64,000 bases of DNA from Pseudomonas vlassakiae (GTDB lineage Bacteria > Pseudomonadota > Gammaproteobacteria > Pseudomonadales > Pseudomonadaceae): NCBI RefSeq assembly GCF_014269035.2, contig NZ_JABWRP020000002.1, positions 1 through 64,000 on the forward strand, written 5' to 3'. Below the pieces are notes generated by a model. It was not told the DNA's origin and did not search any database. It saw only the letters and a list, made by a program, of their open reading frames with translations. The translations under genes were made by a program, and so were the position numbers. This document shows, one piece after another, positions 1-8,240 of this stretch (within the stretch, counting starts at the first letter, position 1; each line of letters begins with the position of its first letter).

Positions 1-223
1 TGGTTACTTTTTGCCCCGTCAAAAAGTGACCCGCCGTAAGGGCGGAAAGGTGATTGTGCGCCACCATCGCAAATGAATGCGCACCGGATCTGAAAGCCAA
101 AAGCCAAAAGCCAAAGGCCGCAGCGCTTGACGGGCATCCATGCCCGTCACCTCCCTCCGCAAGACCTGCGCTCGGCCTCCTGAAGTCGCATTCGGCGTTT
201 GCTGAACTACCGCGCGCTTAGAA

Positions 224-289
224 GCAAAAGCAGAGCGAAAGCAAAGGCAGAGCGAAAGCAAAGGCAGAGCGAAAGCAAAGGCAGAGCAG
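224..289. repeat. 17-bp tandem repeat, about four copies
   Basis: The unit GCAAAGGCAGAGCGAAA is repeated head to tail: 224-240 (one mismatch, AAAAG for AAAGG), 241-257, 258-274, and a last partial copy from 275 to about 289. The array is purine-rich on the plus strand and 17 is not a multiple of three, so it is not coding. Copy number probably varies between strains through slippage. Confidence 0.85.
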
Positions 290-328
290 GAGCACTCAGC
301 GGTGGCCCTCATGAATGGCTATTGGTCC

Positions 329-349
329 TTGTGGCGCGATGCGCCACAA
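329..349. repeat. Perfect 9-bp inverted repeat before tusA
   Basis: TTGTGGCGC, a GAT spacer and GCGCCACAA form a perfect hairpin or dyad ending 24 bases before the tusA start. It could be an operator or a 5'-UTR hairpin. No matching regulator is recognised. Confidence 0.5.
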
Positions 350-373
350 TAGCGATCATTTGCGGAGCCCCCC

Positions 374-616
374 ATGACCGATTTCACCCCCGATGCCATT
401 CTCGACGCCACCGGCCTGAACTGCCCGGAGCCGGTGATGATGCTGCACCAGCACGTACGCAACCTGGCCGCCGGCGGCCTGCTCAAGGTCATCGCCACCG
501 ACCCGTCGACCCGCCGCGACATCCCCAAGTTCTGCAACTTCCTCGGCCACGAATTGCTCGGGCAGCAGGAGGAAGCCGGCACCTACCTGTACTGGATCCG
601 CAAGAAAGCCGACTGA
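374..616 (+). CDS. tusA: Sulfurtransferase TusA
   Basis: This 80-residue protein is a TusA/SirA-family sulfur carrier. The family accepts persulfide sulfur from cysteine desulfurase IscS and passes it to the TusBCD relay for 2-thiolation of tRNA wobble uridine; it acts in the cytosol. The signature CPEP follows the expected Asp-Ala-Thr-Gly-Leu segment, with the persulfide Cys at residue 17. Length is normal. The ATG is preceded by a GGAG ribosome site. It lies 60 bases before pdxB on the same strand, so co-transcription is possible. Confidence 0.95.
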   Translation: MTDFTPDAILDATGLNCPEPVMMLHQHVRNLAAGGLLKVIATDPSTRRDIPKFCNFLGHELLGQQEEAGTYLYWIRKKAD

Positions 617-676
617 ACCGCGCTGGAACACACCTCGCGTAGCGCCTACACTGCGCTCCCCAGACAGGAGAGCGCC

Positions 677-1819
677 ATGCTGATAGTTGCCGACGAGAAT
701 ATCCCGCTGCTCGATGCCTTTTTCGCAGGCTTCGGCGAGATCCGCCGTTATCCCGGCCGCAGCCTCGACGCCGCCAGCGTCAGGGACGCCGATGTGCTGC
801 TGGTGCGCTCGGTGACCAAGGTCGACCGGCAACTGCTCGAAGGCAGCAAGGTGCGCTTCGTCGGCACCTGCACCATTGGCACCGACCACCTGGACCTCGA
901 CTACTTCGCCGAAGCCGGTATTCACTGGAGCAGCGCGCCGGGCTGCAATGCCCGTGGCGTGGTCGATTACGTACTGGGTAGCCTGCTGACCCTGGCCGAC
1001 CTGGACGGCGCGGTACTGGCGCAACGCACCTATGGGGTGGTCGGCGCCGGCGAAGTCGGTGGCCGCCTGGTGCGCGTGCTGCACGGCCTGGGCTGGAAGG
1101 TGCTGGTCTGCGACCCGCTGCGCCAGGCCACCGAGGGCGGCGACTTCGTCAGCCTCGCGACCATCCTTGAGCAGTGCGACGTGATCAGCCTGCACACCCC
1201 GTTGCTGCGCGGCGGTGAGTATCCAACCTGGCACCTGCTCGGTGCAGCCCAGCTGGCGCAGCTGCGCCCCGGTGCCTGGCTGATCAACGCCAGCCGCGGG
1301 CCGGTGGTGGACAACGCAGCGCTGCGCGAGCTGCTGCTGGATCGCGAAGACGTGCACGCAGTGCTCGATGTCTGGGAAGGCGAGCCGCAGGTCGACCTGC
1401 AACTGGCAGACCTGTGCACCCTGGCCACGCCACATATTGCCGGTTATAGCCTGGATGGCCGCCAGCGTGGCACGGCACAGATCTATCAGGCCTTGTGCCG
1501 CCACCTGGGCGAGGCCGAAAAGGTTCAGCTGGCCGACCTGCTGCCGCCTGCGCCGTTGGCGCAGATCGAGCTGGACGGCACTGCAGAGCCTGCCTGGGCC
1601 TTGGCGACCCTGTGCCGGGCGGTCTATGACCCGCGCCGTGACGATGCCGATTTCCGTCGCAGCTTGAGTGACGACGTGGCCGAGCAGCGGGCGGCGTTCG
1701 ACCAGCTGCGCAAGCAGTATCCACCGCGCCGGGAGATCGAAGGGCTGGCGGTGCGCGTGCGGGGCGAAGCGCCGCAGCTGGCGCAGCTGGTCAATGCCCT
1801 GGGTGGCGTGCTGGCCTGA
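677..1819 (+). CDS. pdxB: Erythronate-4-phosphate dehydrogenase
   Basis: The 380-residue product is a D-isomer-specific 2-hydroxyacid dehydrogenase of the PdxB type. It oxidises 4-phosphoerythronate in the DXP-dependent route to pyridoxal 5'-phosphate. The Rossmann nucleotide motif GAGEVGG sits at about residues 123-129, the catalytic Arg lies in NASRGPVVD, and the catalytic His is in TPHIAGYS. The C-terminal segment after about residue 290 is the PdxB-specific dimerisation extension that separates it from SerA. A strong AGGAGA site precedes the ATG. A hairpin terminator follows directly. Confidence 0.96.
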   Translation: MLIVADENIPLLDAFFAGFGEIRRYPGRSLDAASVRDADVLLVRSVTKVDRQLLEGSKVRFVGTCTIGTDHLDLDYFAEAGIHWSSAPGCNARGVVDYVLGSLLTLADLDGAVLAQRTYGVVGAGEVGGRLVRVLHGLGWKVLVCDPLRQATEGGDFVSLATILEQCDVISLHTPLLRGGEYPTWHLLGAAQLAQLRPGAWLINASRGPVVDNAALRELLLDREDVHAVLDVWEGEPQVDLQLADLCTLATPHIAGYSLDGRQRGTAQIYQALCRHLGEAEKVQLADLLPPAPLAQIELDGTAEPAWALATLCRAVYDPRRDDADFRRSLSDDVAEQRAAFDQLRKQYPPRREIEGLAVRVRGEAPQLAQLVNALGGVLA

Positions 1820-1833
1820 GCACGGCCAACACA

Positions 1834-1865
1834 TAAAAAACCCGGCCTAAAGCCGGGTTTCTAAA
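1834..1865. terminator. Bidirectional intrinsic terminator
   Basis: The stem AACCCGGC/GCCGGGTT (1839-1859) has a five-base loop, with an A-run before it and Ts after it. It can terminate pdxB on the plus strand and the small gene ending at 1876 on the minus strand. Confidence 0.85.
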
Positions 1866-1875
1866 AGTCCGCATT

Positions 1876-2049
1876 TCAGCCGTGGTGAAGTTTTTTCACG
1901 CGGCTGTCTTCCAGGTCCTTGCAGGCCTGCTGGATCATCTGCTCGGTGATCTCGATCTCGCGGCCCTGGGCGTCGATGATCGAACCACAGGCCTTGGGTT
2001 GTGGCTTGTTCTGCGGTTTCACAGTGTCGCTGCCATGTTGCAAGCTCAT
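1876..2049 (-). CDS. PA1571-family small protein
   Basis: This 57-residue protein resembles the small Pseudomonas family typified by PA1571: a polar N-terminus, a core containing GSIIDAQGREIEITEQMIQQAC, and a short basic tail. The family has no established function as far as I know. The start at 2049 is chosen because GAGGAGAT precedes it; an upstream in-frame ATG at 2199 would add 50 residues through the promoter region and lacks such a site. It is monocistronic, convergent with pdxB, and ends in the shared hairpin. It is soluble, with no signal peptide or membrane segment. Confidence 0.75.
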   Translation of the reverse strand: MSLQHGSDTVKPQNKPQPKACGSIIDAQGREIEITEQMIQQACKDLEDSRVKKLHHG

Positions 2050-2252
2050 TGAATATCTCCTCATCAGGTTCAGGCTCAGGTTAAACCTGCGCCGTGACTG
2101 GCCTGTTACAAAAGTTATCGTGTGCACCAAGGCCTGCACAGTCCAGCAGAAAGCGCAGCAAAGCTCCAGAGGCCCGTTAGAACGATGGGCTATAGGCACT
2201 GCCTCGGTGGATGAGTGGTAGTCTTCATATTCCTGCTTTCCTGGTTCATGTC

Positions 2253-4016
2253 ATGCCCGATTCGGCTTCCTTTCGCCAACGCCGTGCCCTGCGCCTGGCC
2301 TGGCAGTTCATGCATCCTTACCGTCGCCAGGCGCTGTTGGCCCTGCTGGCGCTCATCGTCACCGCCGGCATCACCCTGTCCATGGGCCAGGGTATCCGCC
2401 TGCTGGTCGACCAGGGTTTCATGACCCGTTCGGCACACCAGTTGAACCAGACCATCGGCCTGTTCATGGTGCTGGTGCTGGCCCTGGCGACAGGCACGTT
2501 CAGCCGCTTCTATCTGGTGTCGTGGATTGGCGAGCGCTGCGTTGCCGACATCCGCCGCGCGGTGTTCGACCACCTGGTGGGTTTGCATCCAGGCTTTTTC
2601 GAAGACAACCGCAGCGCTGAGATCCAGTCGCGGCTGACTGCCGACACGACCTTGTTGCAGTCGGTGATCGGCTCGTCGCTGTCAATGTTCCTGCGCAATG
2701 CGCTGATGGTGATCGGTGGCGTGCTGCTGCTGTTCATCACCAACCCCAAGCTCACCAGCATCGTGGTGGTGGCATTGCCACTGGTGCTGGCACCGATCCT
2801 GTTGTTTGGCCGACGGGTGCGCAGCCTGTCGCGGCAGAGCCAGGACCGGGTGGCCGATGTAGGCAGCTATGTGTCGGAGACCCTTGGGCAGATCAAGACC
2901 GTGCAGGCATACAACCACCAGGCACGCGACCGTGAACTGTTCGCCGGTACGGTGGAGGCTGCGTTTGCCGTGGCCCGGCAACGCATTGCCCAACGTGCCT
3001 GGCTGATCACGCTGGTGATCGTGCTGGTGTTGGGGGCAGTGGGCGTGATGCTCTGGGTGGGCGGCATGGATGTGATCGCCGGGCGCATTTCTGCAGGCGA
3101 GTTGGCGGCGTTCGTGTTCTACAGCCTGATCGTCGGCAGTGCCGTTGGCACGCTCAGTGAAGTGATCGGCGAGCTGCAGCGCGCCGCAGGGGCCGCCGAG
3201 CGCATCGCCGAGCTGCTGGCGGCGAATAGCACGATCCTGGCCCCAGAGGCCCCCGTGATGCTGGCACCGCAGCGCGCCACTGGACGCATCGAACTGCAGC
3301 ACGTGACCTTTGCCTATCCCTCGCGGCCCTCGGTGGCTGCCATCGACCAGCTCAACCTGGCCATCGAACCCGGCCAGACCGTGGCGCTGGTGGGGCCGTC
3401 GGGGGCGGGTAAGTCGACATTGTTCGACCTGCTTTTGCGCTTCTACGACCCGCAACAGGGGCGCATCGTGCTCGATGGGCAACCCATCACGGCGCTGGCC
3501 CTGGACGACCTGCGCCGCCAGTTCGCCCTGGTGGCGCAGAACCCGTCGCTGTTCCGCGGTACGGTCGAGGCCAACATCCGCTACGGCCGGCCCGAAGCGA
3601 CACTGGCCGAGGTCGAGGCGGCGGCCCATGGCGCCCATGCCGACGAGTTCATCCGGCAACTGCCGCAGGGTTACCAGACGCCGCTGGGCGAGGGCGGCAT
3701 TGGACTTTCCGGTGGCCAGAAGCAACGCCTGGCAATCGCCCGGGCGCTGCTGGTGGATGCGCCGATCCTGCTGCTCGACGAAGCCACCAGCGCCCTCGAT
3801 GCGCAGAGCGAACACTTGATCCAGCAGGCCTTGCCGCGCCTGATGGCCGGGCGGACCACGCTGGTCATCGCCCATCGCCTGGCCACGGTGCAGCACGCCG
3901 ACCGCATCGCGGTGATCGACAAGGGGCGTGTGGTCGCGGTCGGCACCCATCGGCAGCTGATCGAGGAAAGCCCGTTGTACGCTCGCCTGGCCGAGTTGCA
4001 GTTCACCACGGGCTAG
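2253..4016 (+). CDS. MsbA-like ABC exporter (fused permease and ATPase)
   Basis: This is a half-size ABC exporter of about 587 residues, with a six-helix ABCB-type membrane domain (residues about 20-300) and a nucleotide-binding domain. Walker A is GPSGAGKST, the signature is LSGGQ, Walker B is ILLLDEATSALD, and an IAHRL switch His follows. It should work as a homodimer in the inner membrane exporting a lipid-like or hydrophobic substrate. Substrate cannot be read from sequence, so no symbol is given. The start at 2253 (MPDSASF) fits the family; an ATG at 2211 is also open. A T-rich terminator follows at 4094. Confidence 0.85.
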   Translation: MPDSASFRQRRALRLAWQFMHPYRRQALLALLALIVTAGITLSMGQGIRLLVDQGFMTRSAHQLNQTIGLFMVLVLALATGTFSRFYLVSWIGERCVADIRRAVFDHLVGLHPGFFEDNRSAEIQSRLTADTTLLQSVIGSSLSMFLRNALMVIGGVLLLFITNPKLTSIVVVALPLVLAPILLFGRRVRSLSRQSQDRVADVGSYVSETLGQIKTVQAYNHQARDRELFAGTVEAAFAVARQRIAQRAWLITLVIVLVLGAVGVMLWVGGMDVIAGRISAGELAAFVFYSLIVGSAVGTLSEVIGELQRAAGAAERIAELLAANSTILAPEAPVMLAPQRATGRIELQHVTFAYPSRPSVAAIDQLNLAIEPGQTVALVGPSGAGKSTLFDLLLRFYDPQQGRIVLDGQPITALALDDLRRQFALVAQNPSLFRGTVEANIRYGRPEATLAEVEAAAHGAHADEFIRQLPQGYQTPLGEGGIGLSGGQKQRLAIARALLVDAPILLLDEATSALDAQSEHLIQQALPRLMAGRTTLVIAHRLATVQHADRIAVIDKGRVVAVGTHRQLIEESPLYARLAELQFTTG

Positions 4017-4093
4017 GCGTCGTGTAGCTGTAACATTTCTGTAGCAATTGCCTGAGAGTATGCATCGCAACTGTTGCGTAAGTGCTCGACCTG

Positions 4094-4123
4094 GCTGCTA
4101 TCGATTGATGGCAGCTTTTTTTT
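4094..4123 (+). terminator. Intrinsic terminator after the ABC exporter
   Basis: GCTGC-TATC/GATG-GCAGC forms a nine-pair stem (one G-T pair) with a GATT loop, followed by eight Ts at 4116-4123. It lies 77 bases after the exporter stop and 82 bases before the chemotaxis gene start. Confidence 0.85.
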
Positions 4124-4205
4124 GGCCTGCGGACGAGGACAAGGATGTCTGTCGCGGCGCTGCAACGGCGCGCCGTTCCCTTATTCCTTGTTCCCGAGAT
4201 CCGCG

Positions 4206-5822
4206 ATGTTGCGTAAATCACTTCGAGTGCAAATTCTTACCCTGCTGGGCAGCAGCCTGGCGGCGATGCTGCTGATCGCCCTGGTGTGCTTCCAGTTCCT
4301 GTCCTCCAGCGTGCGTGGCTATGGTGAACTGGTGGACGGGCCGCTGCGGGCTTCGCAATTGATCGATGAAGCCAACCTGCAGTTCAAGATCCAGGTGCAG
4401 GAGTGGAAAAACGTGCTGCTGCGCGGCCGCCAACCTGCCGAGCTGGACAAGTACTGGCAGCAGTTCCAGGCCCGTGAGCAGCAGGTTCAGCAACTGCTCG
4501 GGAAACTGATCGACAGCAGCGATGAAAAGCTGAAGGCACCGCTGCAGCAGCTGCGTGATAGCCATCGCCAGCTCGGCCAGGCCTACGCAAAAGGGCGTCA
4601 GGCCTTTCTGGCGGCCGGGGGGGACCCGGTAGCCGGTGACCAGGCGGTGAAGGGGGTCGACCGGGCGGCCAGTGAGCAGATGAGCGCGCTGGTCGAGCAG
4701 TTGCGCGCCGAGGCTCGTGATCGCGCCGCCCAGATCAATGCCAGTGCCGAACGCACCGTGTGGCTGGGCGTGTTGGTCATGCTGGGGTCGGCGTTACTGG
4801 TCGGCCTGCTCAGCCTGTGGCTGCTCAACCGTAGCCTGATCGAGCCGATCCGCCAACTGATCGAATACGTGGCGCAACTCAGCCAGGGCCACTTCGCCGC
4901 CCGCGTTGACAGCCGTCGCGAGGACGAACTGGGCCGCCTGGCGCGTGCAGCCAATACCCTGCGCGACTTCCTCGCCGACACCGTTGGCCGCCTCAAGGAC
5001 AATGCCCAGGAGCTGGAGGGCGCCAGTGGCCAGCTGCGCACCATTGCCGGTGACATGGCCCGTGGCACCCACGACCAGTTCCAACGCACCGACCAGGTGG
5101 CCACGGCCATGCACGAGATGTCTGCCACCGCCCAGGAAGTGGCGCGCCACGCAGCGGATGCTGCACGGGCCGCCGACGAGGCCGACCACAGCGCCCAGGC
5201 CGGCGAACAGGTGATGCAGCAGACCATCGACACCATTGGCGTGGTCAATCGCGAGATCGCCGGTACCGCCGCAGTGATCCGCAATCTGGAGAACGACAGC
5301 TCACGCATCGGCAAAGTGCTTGAGGTGATCCGTGGCATCGCCGAGCAGACCAACTTGCTGGCGCTCAATGCCGCCATCGAGGCGGCCCGCGCGGGTGAGG
5401 CCGGGCGTGGCTTTGCCGTGGTCGCCGACGAGGTGCGCAGCCTGGCCCAGCGTACTGCGGCGTCGATCGCCGAAATTCACCAGATCATCGAAGCCGTGCA
5501 GTCGGGTGCGGTGGAGGCGGTGAAGGCCATCGAAAGCGGCCAGCAACGCAGCGAGGAGGGTGCCGAGCAGGTGCAGCAGGCCGGGCAGATGCTGCAGCGC
5601 ATCACCTTGGCGGTAGAGGCGATCCGCGACATGAACCGGCAGATCGCCACGGCGGCCGAGGAGCAGACCAGCGTGGCCGAGGATATTTCGCGCAACCTGA
5701 TCGAAATCACCCGGATTGCCACCGCCAACCAAGAGGCCGTGCAACATACCGAGCAGGCGGGGCAACGCCTGCATGGCTTGTCGGGGCAGCTGGGCGAGGT
5801 CACTTCGCGTCTGACCGCCTGA
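4206..5822 (+). CDS. Methyl-accepting chemotaxis protein
   Basis: This 538-residue chemoreceptor has a transmembrane helix at about 8-32, a periplasmic ligand domain of about 155 residues rich in Gln and predicted helix (four-helix-bundle type), a second membrane helix near 180-203, a HAMP domain, and a cytoplasmic signalling hairpin. The tip is the classic GIAEQTNLLALNAAIEAARAGE stretch, followed by FAVVADEVRSLA. It would pass ligand signals to CheA/CheW. The ligand is unknown. The start at 4206 gives a proper N-terminus; an upstream open frame to 4074 runs through the terminator and is rejected. The ribosome site is weak. Confidence 0.92.
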   Translation: MLRKSLRVQILTLLGSSLAAMLLIALVCFQFLSSSVRGYGELVDGPLRASQLIDEANLQFKIQVQEWKNVLLRGRQPAELDKYWQQFQAREQQVQQLLGKLIDSSDEKLKAPLQQLRDSHRQLGQAYAKGRQAFLAAGGDPVAGDQAVKGVDRAASEQMSALVEQLRAEARDRAAQINASAERTVWLGVLVMLGSALLVGLLSLWLLNRSLIEPIRQLIEYVAQLSQGHFAARVDSRREDELGRLARAANTLRDFLADTVGRLKDNAQELEGASGQLRTIAGDMARGTHDQFQRTDQVATAMHEMSATAQEVARHAADAARAADEADHSAQAGEQVMQQTIDTIGVVNREIAGTAAVIRNLENDSSRIGKVLEVIRGIAEQTNLLALNAAIEAARAGEAGRGFAVVADEVRSLAQRTAASIAEIHQIIEAVQSGAVEAVKAIESGQQRSEEGAEQVQQAGQMLQRITLAVEAIRDMNRQIATAAEEQTSVAEDISRNLIEITRIATANQEAVQHTEQAGQRLHGLSGQLGEVTSRLTA

Positions 5823-5903
5823 TGGTTGCCGGGGGGACGAAGCGCCCCCCAGCGGCAACCCACCCTGTGCCGGTGCTGGCGGAACAGGCGCTTTCAACGC
5901 GCA

Positions 5904-5929
5904 ACAAAAAGCCCGCGCGAGGCGGGCTG
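5904..5929 (-). terminator. Terminator of tRNA-Pro
   Basis: Read on the minus strand, AGCCCGCC-TCGC-GCGGGCT is followed by TTTTGTT just past the 3' end of the tRNA. This is a standard rho-independent terminator. Confidence 0.85.
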
Positions 5930-5942
5930 TTTGTTGAGGATC

Positions 5943-6019
5943 TGGTCGGAGAGACAGGATTCGAACCTGCGGCCTTCTCGTCCCGAACGAGACGCGCTAC
6001 CTGGCTGCGCTACACTCCG
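5943..6019 (-). tRNA. tRNA-Pro (CGG)
   Basis: The minus strand reads CGGAGTG, a D arm, an anticodon stem TCTCG/CGAGA with loop TTCGGGA, a T arm with GGTTCGAATCC, an acceptor 3' strand CTCTCCG, discriminator A and an encoded CCA, 77 bases in all. The anticodon is CGG, reading CCG proline codons. The acceptor stem carries an apparent U-U mismatch at pair 6-67. A terminator hairpin follows at 5904-5929. Confidence 0.95.
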
Positions 6020-6100
6020 ATGAGCAAAATCCTACTGCATAGCATTTTCGGGTGCAAGCCCTTGTAGTTTAAAGGGCTTATGCCCAAAACAGCGCGTGGA

Positions 6101-6322
6101 TCAGAGTTCCTTGACGGTACGGATCTGGTCCTTGTTCAGGCGCGTGCGCTTGCCGTCGAGCTGTTCGAATTCGTAGAAACCGGAGTCCTCGTCAAAGGAA
6201 GGGGTATCCACTGCCTGGATTTCACGGCCGTCGTTCAGGGTGATCACGGTCGGCGATGCACAGCCGGCGAGGGCGCCAAGGCCCAGGGCGAGCAAGAAGG
6301 CGGGAAGGGTCCGTTGAATCAT
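6101..6322 (-). CDS. YgdI/YgdR-family lipoprotein
   Basis: A 73-residue lipoprotein. Residues 1-20 form a signal peptide with lipobox LAGC, the lipidated Cys being residue 21. The mature part (SPTVITLNDGREIQAVDTP, then a FYEFEQLDGKRTRLNKDQI segment) matches the small SH3-like YgdI/YgdR (DUF903) fold. Members are abundant small lipoproteins of unknown function. The gene stands alone on the minus strand, divergent from moaB. Confidence 0.9.
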   Translation of the reverse strand: MIQRTLPAFLLALGLGALAGCASPTVITLNDGREIQAVDTPSFDEDSGFYEFEQLDGKRTRLNKDQIRTVKEL

Positions 6323-6490
6323 CGTGTTTCTCCAGTGCGATGGTGCAAGATGACTTTAAGACGCAGGGCGTCCACGCAAGTTCCTTTTACATTCCAGCAT
6401 AGCGACAAGCCAGGGTTATTGACCTGTGCCTGCTTCCACGGCCGCCTGTGATATAACTGCGCGCATCATCTTCACCTGCGACGGACACTC

Positions 6491-7030
6491 ATGAAAGCCA
6501 AGGCAGATACCCCCTTCGTGGCGCTGAACATTGCCGTGCTGACGGTCAGCGACACCCGCACTTTCGAAACCGACACCTCCGGGCAAACCTTTGTCGAGCG
6601 CCTTACCGCCGCGGGCCACAACCTGGCCGCGCGCGTGCTGCTCAAGGATGACCTGTACAAGATCCGCGCCCAGGTCGCCACCTGGATCGCCGACGACAGC
6701 GTACAGGTGGTGCTGATTACCGGGGGTACCGGCTTTACCGGCCGTGACAGTACACCGGAAGCTGTCACCTGCCTGCTGGACAAGCAGGTTGAAGGTTTTG
6801 GCGAGCTGTTCCGGCAGATTTCCGTGGCCGATATCGGCACCTCCACCATTCAGTCGCGCGCCCTGGCTGGCCTGGCCAATGGCACCCTGGTGTGCTGCCT
6901 GCCGGGTTCGACCAATGCCGTACGCACCGGTTGGGACGGCATCCTCGCCGAACAGCTGGATGCCCGCCATCGTCCGTGCAATTTCGTCGCCCACCTGAAA
7001 CAGGCAGCGGCCTGTGACAGCCGTGGCTGA
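6491..7030 (+). CDS. moaB: Molybdenum cofactor biosynthesis protein MoaB
   Basis: This 179-residue protein belongs to the MoaB/Mog family. These proteins adenylylate molybdopterin or bind it during molybdenum cofactor synthesis. The family motif TGGTGFTGRDSTPEA lies near residues 78-92, and the C-terminal LPGST motif binds the pterin. Its end overlaps the GTG start of moeA by 17 bases, so the two are translationally coupled and probably form a two-gene operon. Confidence 0.95.
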   Translation: MKAKADTPFVALNIAVLTVSDTRTFETDTSGQTFVERLTAAGHNLAARVLLKDDLYKIRAQVATWIADDSVQVVLITGGTGFTGRDSTPEAVTCLLDKQVEGFGELFRQISVADIGTSTIQSRALAGLANGTLVCCLPGSTNAVRTGWDGILAEQLDARHRPCNFVAHLKQAAACDSRG

Positions 7031-8240
7031 GGCCCCCGCTGCCCGGCCACTGATGCCGGTGGAGCAAGCCTTGGAGCGCCTGCTGGCGCTGGCCGAGGCT
7101 GCGCCAATCACGCAAACCGAACGCGTCTCGCTGGCCGAAGCCGAAGGCCGCGTGCTGGCCACCGAGCTGGTGGCCACGCTCGACCTGCCGCCGTGGCCGA
7201 ACAGCGCCATGGACGGCTACGCCTTGCGCCTGGCCGACCTGCAGGGCGAGCCTTTGCCGGTAAGCCAGCGGATCTTCGCCGGGCACGCGCCTGAACCTCT
7301 GCAGCCCGGTACCTGTGCACGGATCTTCACCGGTGCACCGATGCCGGCGGGGGCCGACTGCGTCGAAATGCAGGAAAACACCGAGGTGCTGGAGGATGGC
7401 CGGGTGCGCTTCCTCGAAGCGCTGACGCTTGACCAGAACGTTCGCCCGCAGGGCCAGGAAACCCGCAAGGGCGAGCAGGTGATGGCCGCCGGCACACGGC
7501 TCGGGCCGATAGAACTGGGCCTGGCGGCGACCCTGGGTCATGCCGAGCTGCAGGTGGTTCGACGGGTGCGGGTGGCGGTTCTGTCCACTGGCGATGAACT
7601 GGTCGAGCCTGGCCTGCCGCTGGGCCCGGGGCAGATCTACAACAGCAACCGGCGCCTGCTGGTCAGTTGGCTGCAGCGGCTGGGCTGCGAAGTGCGCGAC
7701 ATGGGCATTGTTCCCGATAACCTGGAGCGTACCCGCGAGTGCCTGGGTGCCCTGGGCGATGTCGACCTGATCCTCTCCACGGGCGGTGTCTCTGTGGGCG
7801 AGGCCGACTACCTCGGTGCTGCACTGCGCGAAGCGGGGGAACTGGCCTTGTGGAAGCTGGCGATCAAGCCTGGCAAGCCGCTGACATTCGGCCATTACCG
7901 CGGTGTGCCGGTACTCGGTCTGCCCGGTAACCCGGCGTCGACCCTGGTCACCTTCGGCCTGTTGACGCGGCCCTACCTGCTGCGCCGCCAGGGTGTGGCT
8001 GATGTCACACCGCTGCGCTTCGATGTACCGGCCGGGTTCGAATGGACCAAGGCCGGCACGCGCCGCGAATACTTGCGTGCGCGCATCGACCAAGGCCAGG
8101 TGCGCATCTACAAGAACCAGAGCTCCGGTGTGCTGCGTAGTGCGGCCTGGGCAGAGGGGTTGGTGGAGGTGCGTGAAGGCAGCACGCCGAAACCTGGCGA
8201 TAGCGTGCCGTTCATCCCGCTGAGCGAACTACTCGGTTGA
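7014..8240 (+). CDS. moeA: Molybdopterin molybdenumtransferase MoeA
   Basis: The 408-residue product is MoeA, which inserts molybdate into adenylylated molybdopterin. Visible motifs are PPWPNSAMDGYA near the N-terminus (domain I/II), STGDEL and NSNR in the MoaB-like domain, STGGVSVGEADY with the molybdate-site Asp, KPGKPLTFG, and LPGNPAST, then the C-terminal beta-barrel domain. Translation starts at a GTG inside the end of moaB. Its last 12 bases overlap the 3' end of the convergent glycosyltransferase gene. Confidence 0.95.
   Translation: MTAVAEAPAARPLMPVEQALERLLALAEAAPITQTERVSLAEAEGRVLATELVATLDLPPWPNSAMDGYALRLADLQGEPLPVSQRIFAGHAPEPLQPGTCARIFTGAPMPAGADCVEMQENTEVLEDGRVRFLEALTLDQNVRPQGQETRKGEQVMAAGTRLGPIELGLAATLGHAELQVVRRVRVAVLSTGDELVEPGLPLGPGQIYNSNRRLLVSWLQRLGCEVRDMGIVPDNLERTRECLGALGDVDLILSTGGVSVGEADYLGAALREAGELALWKLAIKPGKPLTFGHYRGVPVLGLPGNPASTLVTFGLLTRPYLLRRQGVADVTPLRFDVPAGFEWTKAGTRREYLRARIDQGQVRIYKNQSSGVLRSAAWAEGLVEVREGSTPKPGDSVPFIPLSELLG

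Larger units (their letters stand above)
1..373. other. Repeat-rich intergenic region upstream of tusA
   Basis: No convincing gene is visible here. The segment holds an inverted repeat CCGCC/GGCGG near 31-45, a run of AGCCAAAA-type short repeats at about 92-117, a perfect 9-bp inverted repeat (GACGGGCAT/ATGCCCGTC) at 129-148, and the 17-bp tandem repeats listed separately. A 97-codon minus-strand reading frame crosses it but has a repetitive, Cys/Phe/Leu-rich composition with no family resemblance. It looks like a dispersed intergenic element of the kind common in pseudomonads. The tusA promoter must lie near the right end. Confidence 0.5.

Noticed and set aside
19..312. A 97-codon minus-strand frame in the repeat region
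   Set aside because: Its middle is just the translated 17-bp and short repeats, and no ribosome site or family match is visible.
356..1834. A 492-codon minus-strand reading frame opposite tusA and pdxB
   Set aside because: It spans two clear genes on the other strand and matches no known protein.
4074..4205. An upstream start for the chemotaxis protein
   Set aside because: It would translate through the T8 terminator of the preceding gene and puts 44 polar/Cys residues before the first membrane helix.
5822..6067. An 81-codon frame containing [23 protein letters not shown]
   Set aside because: This is the well-known false protein produced by translating the reverse complement of a tRNA gene; the tRNA-Pro lies here.
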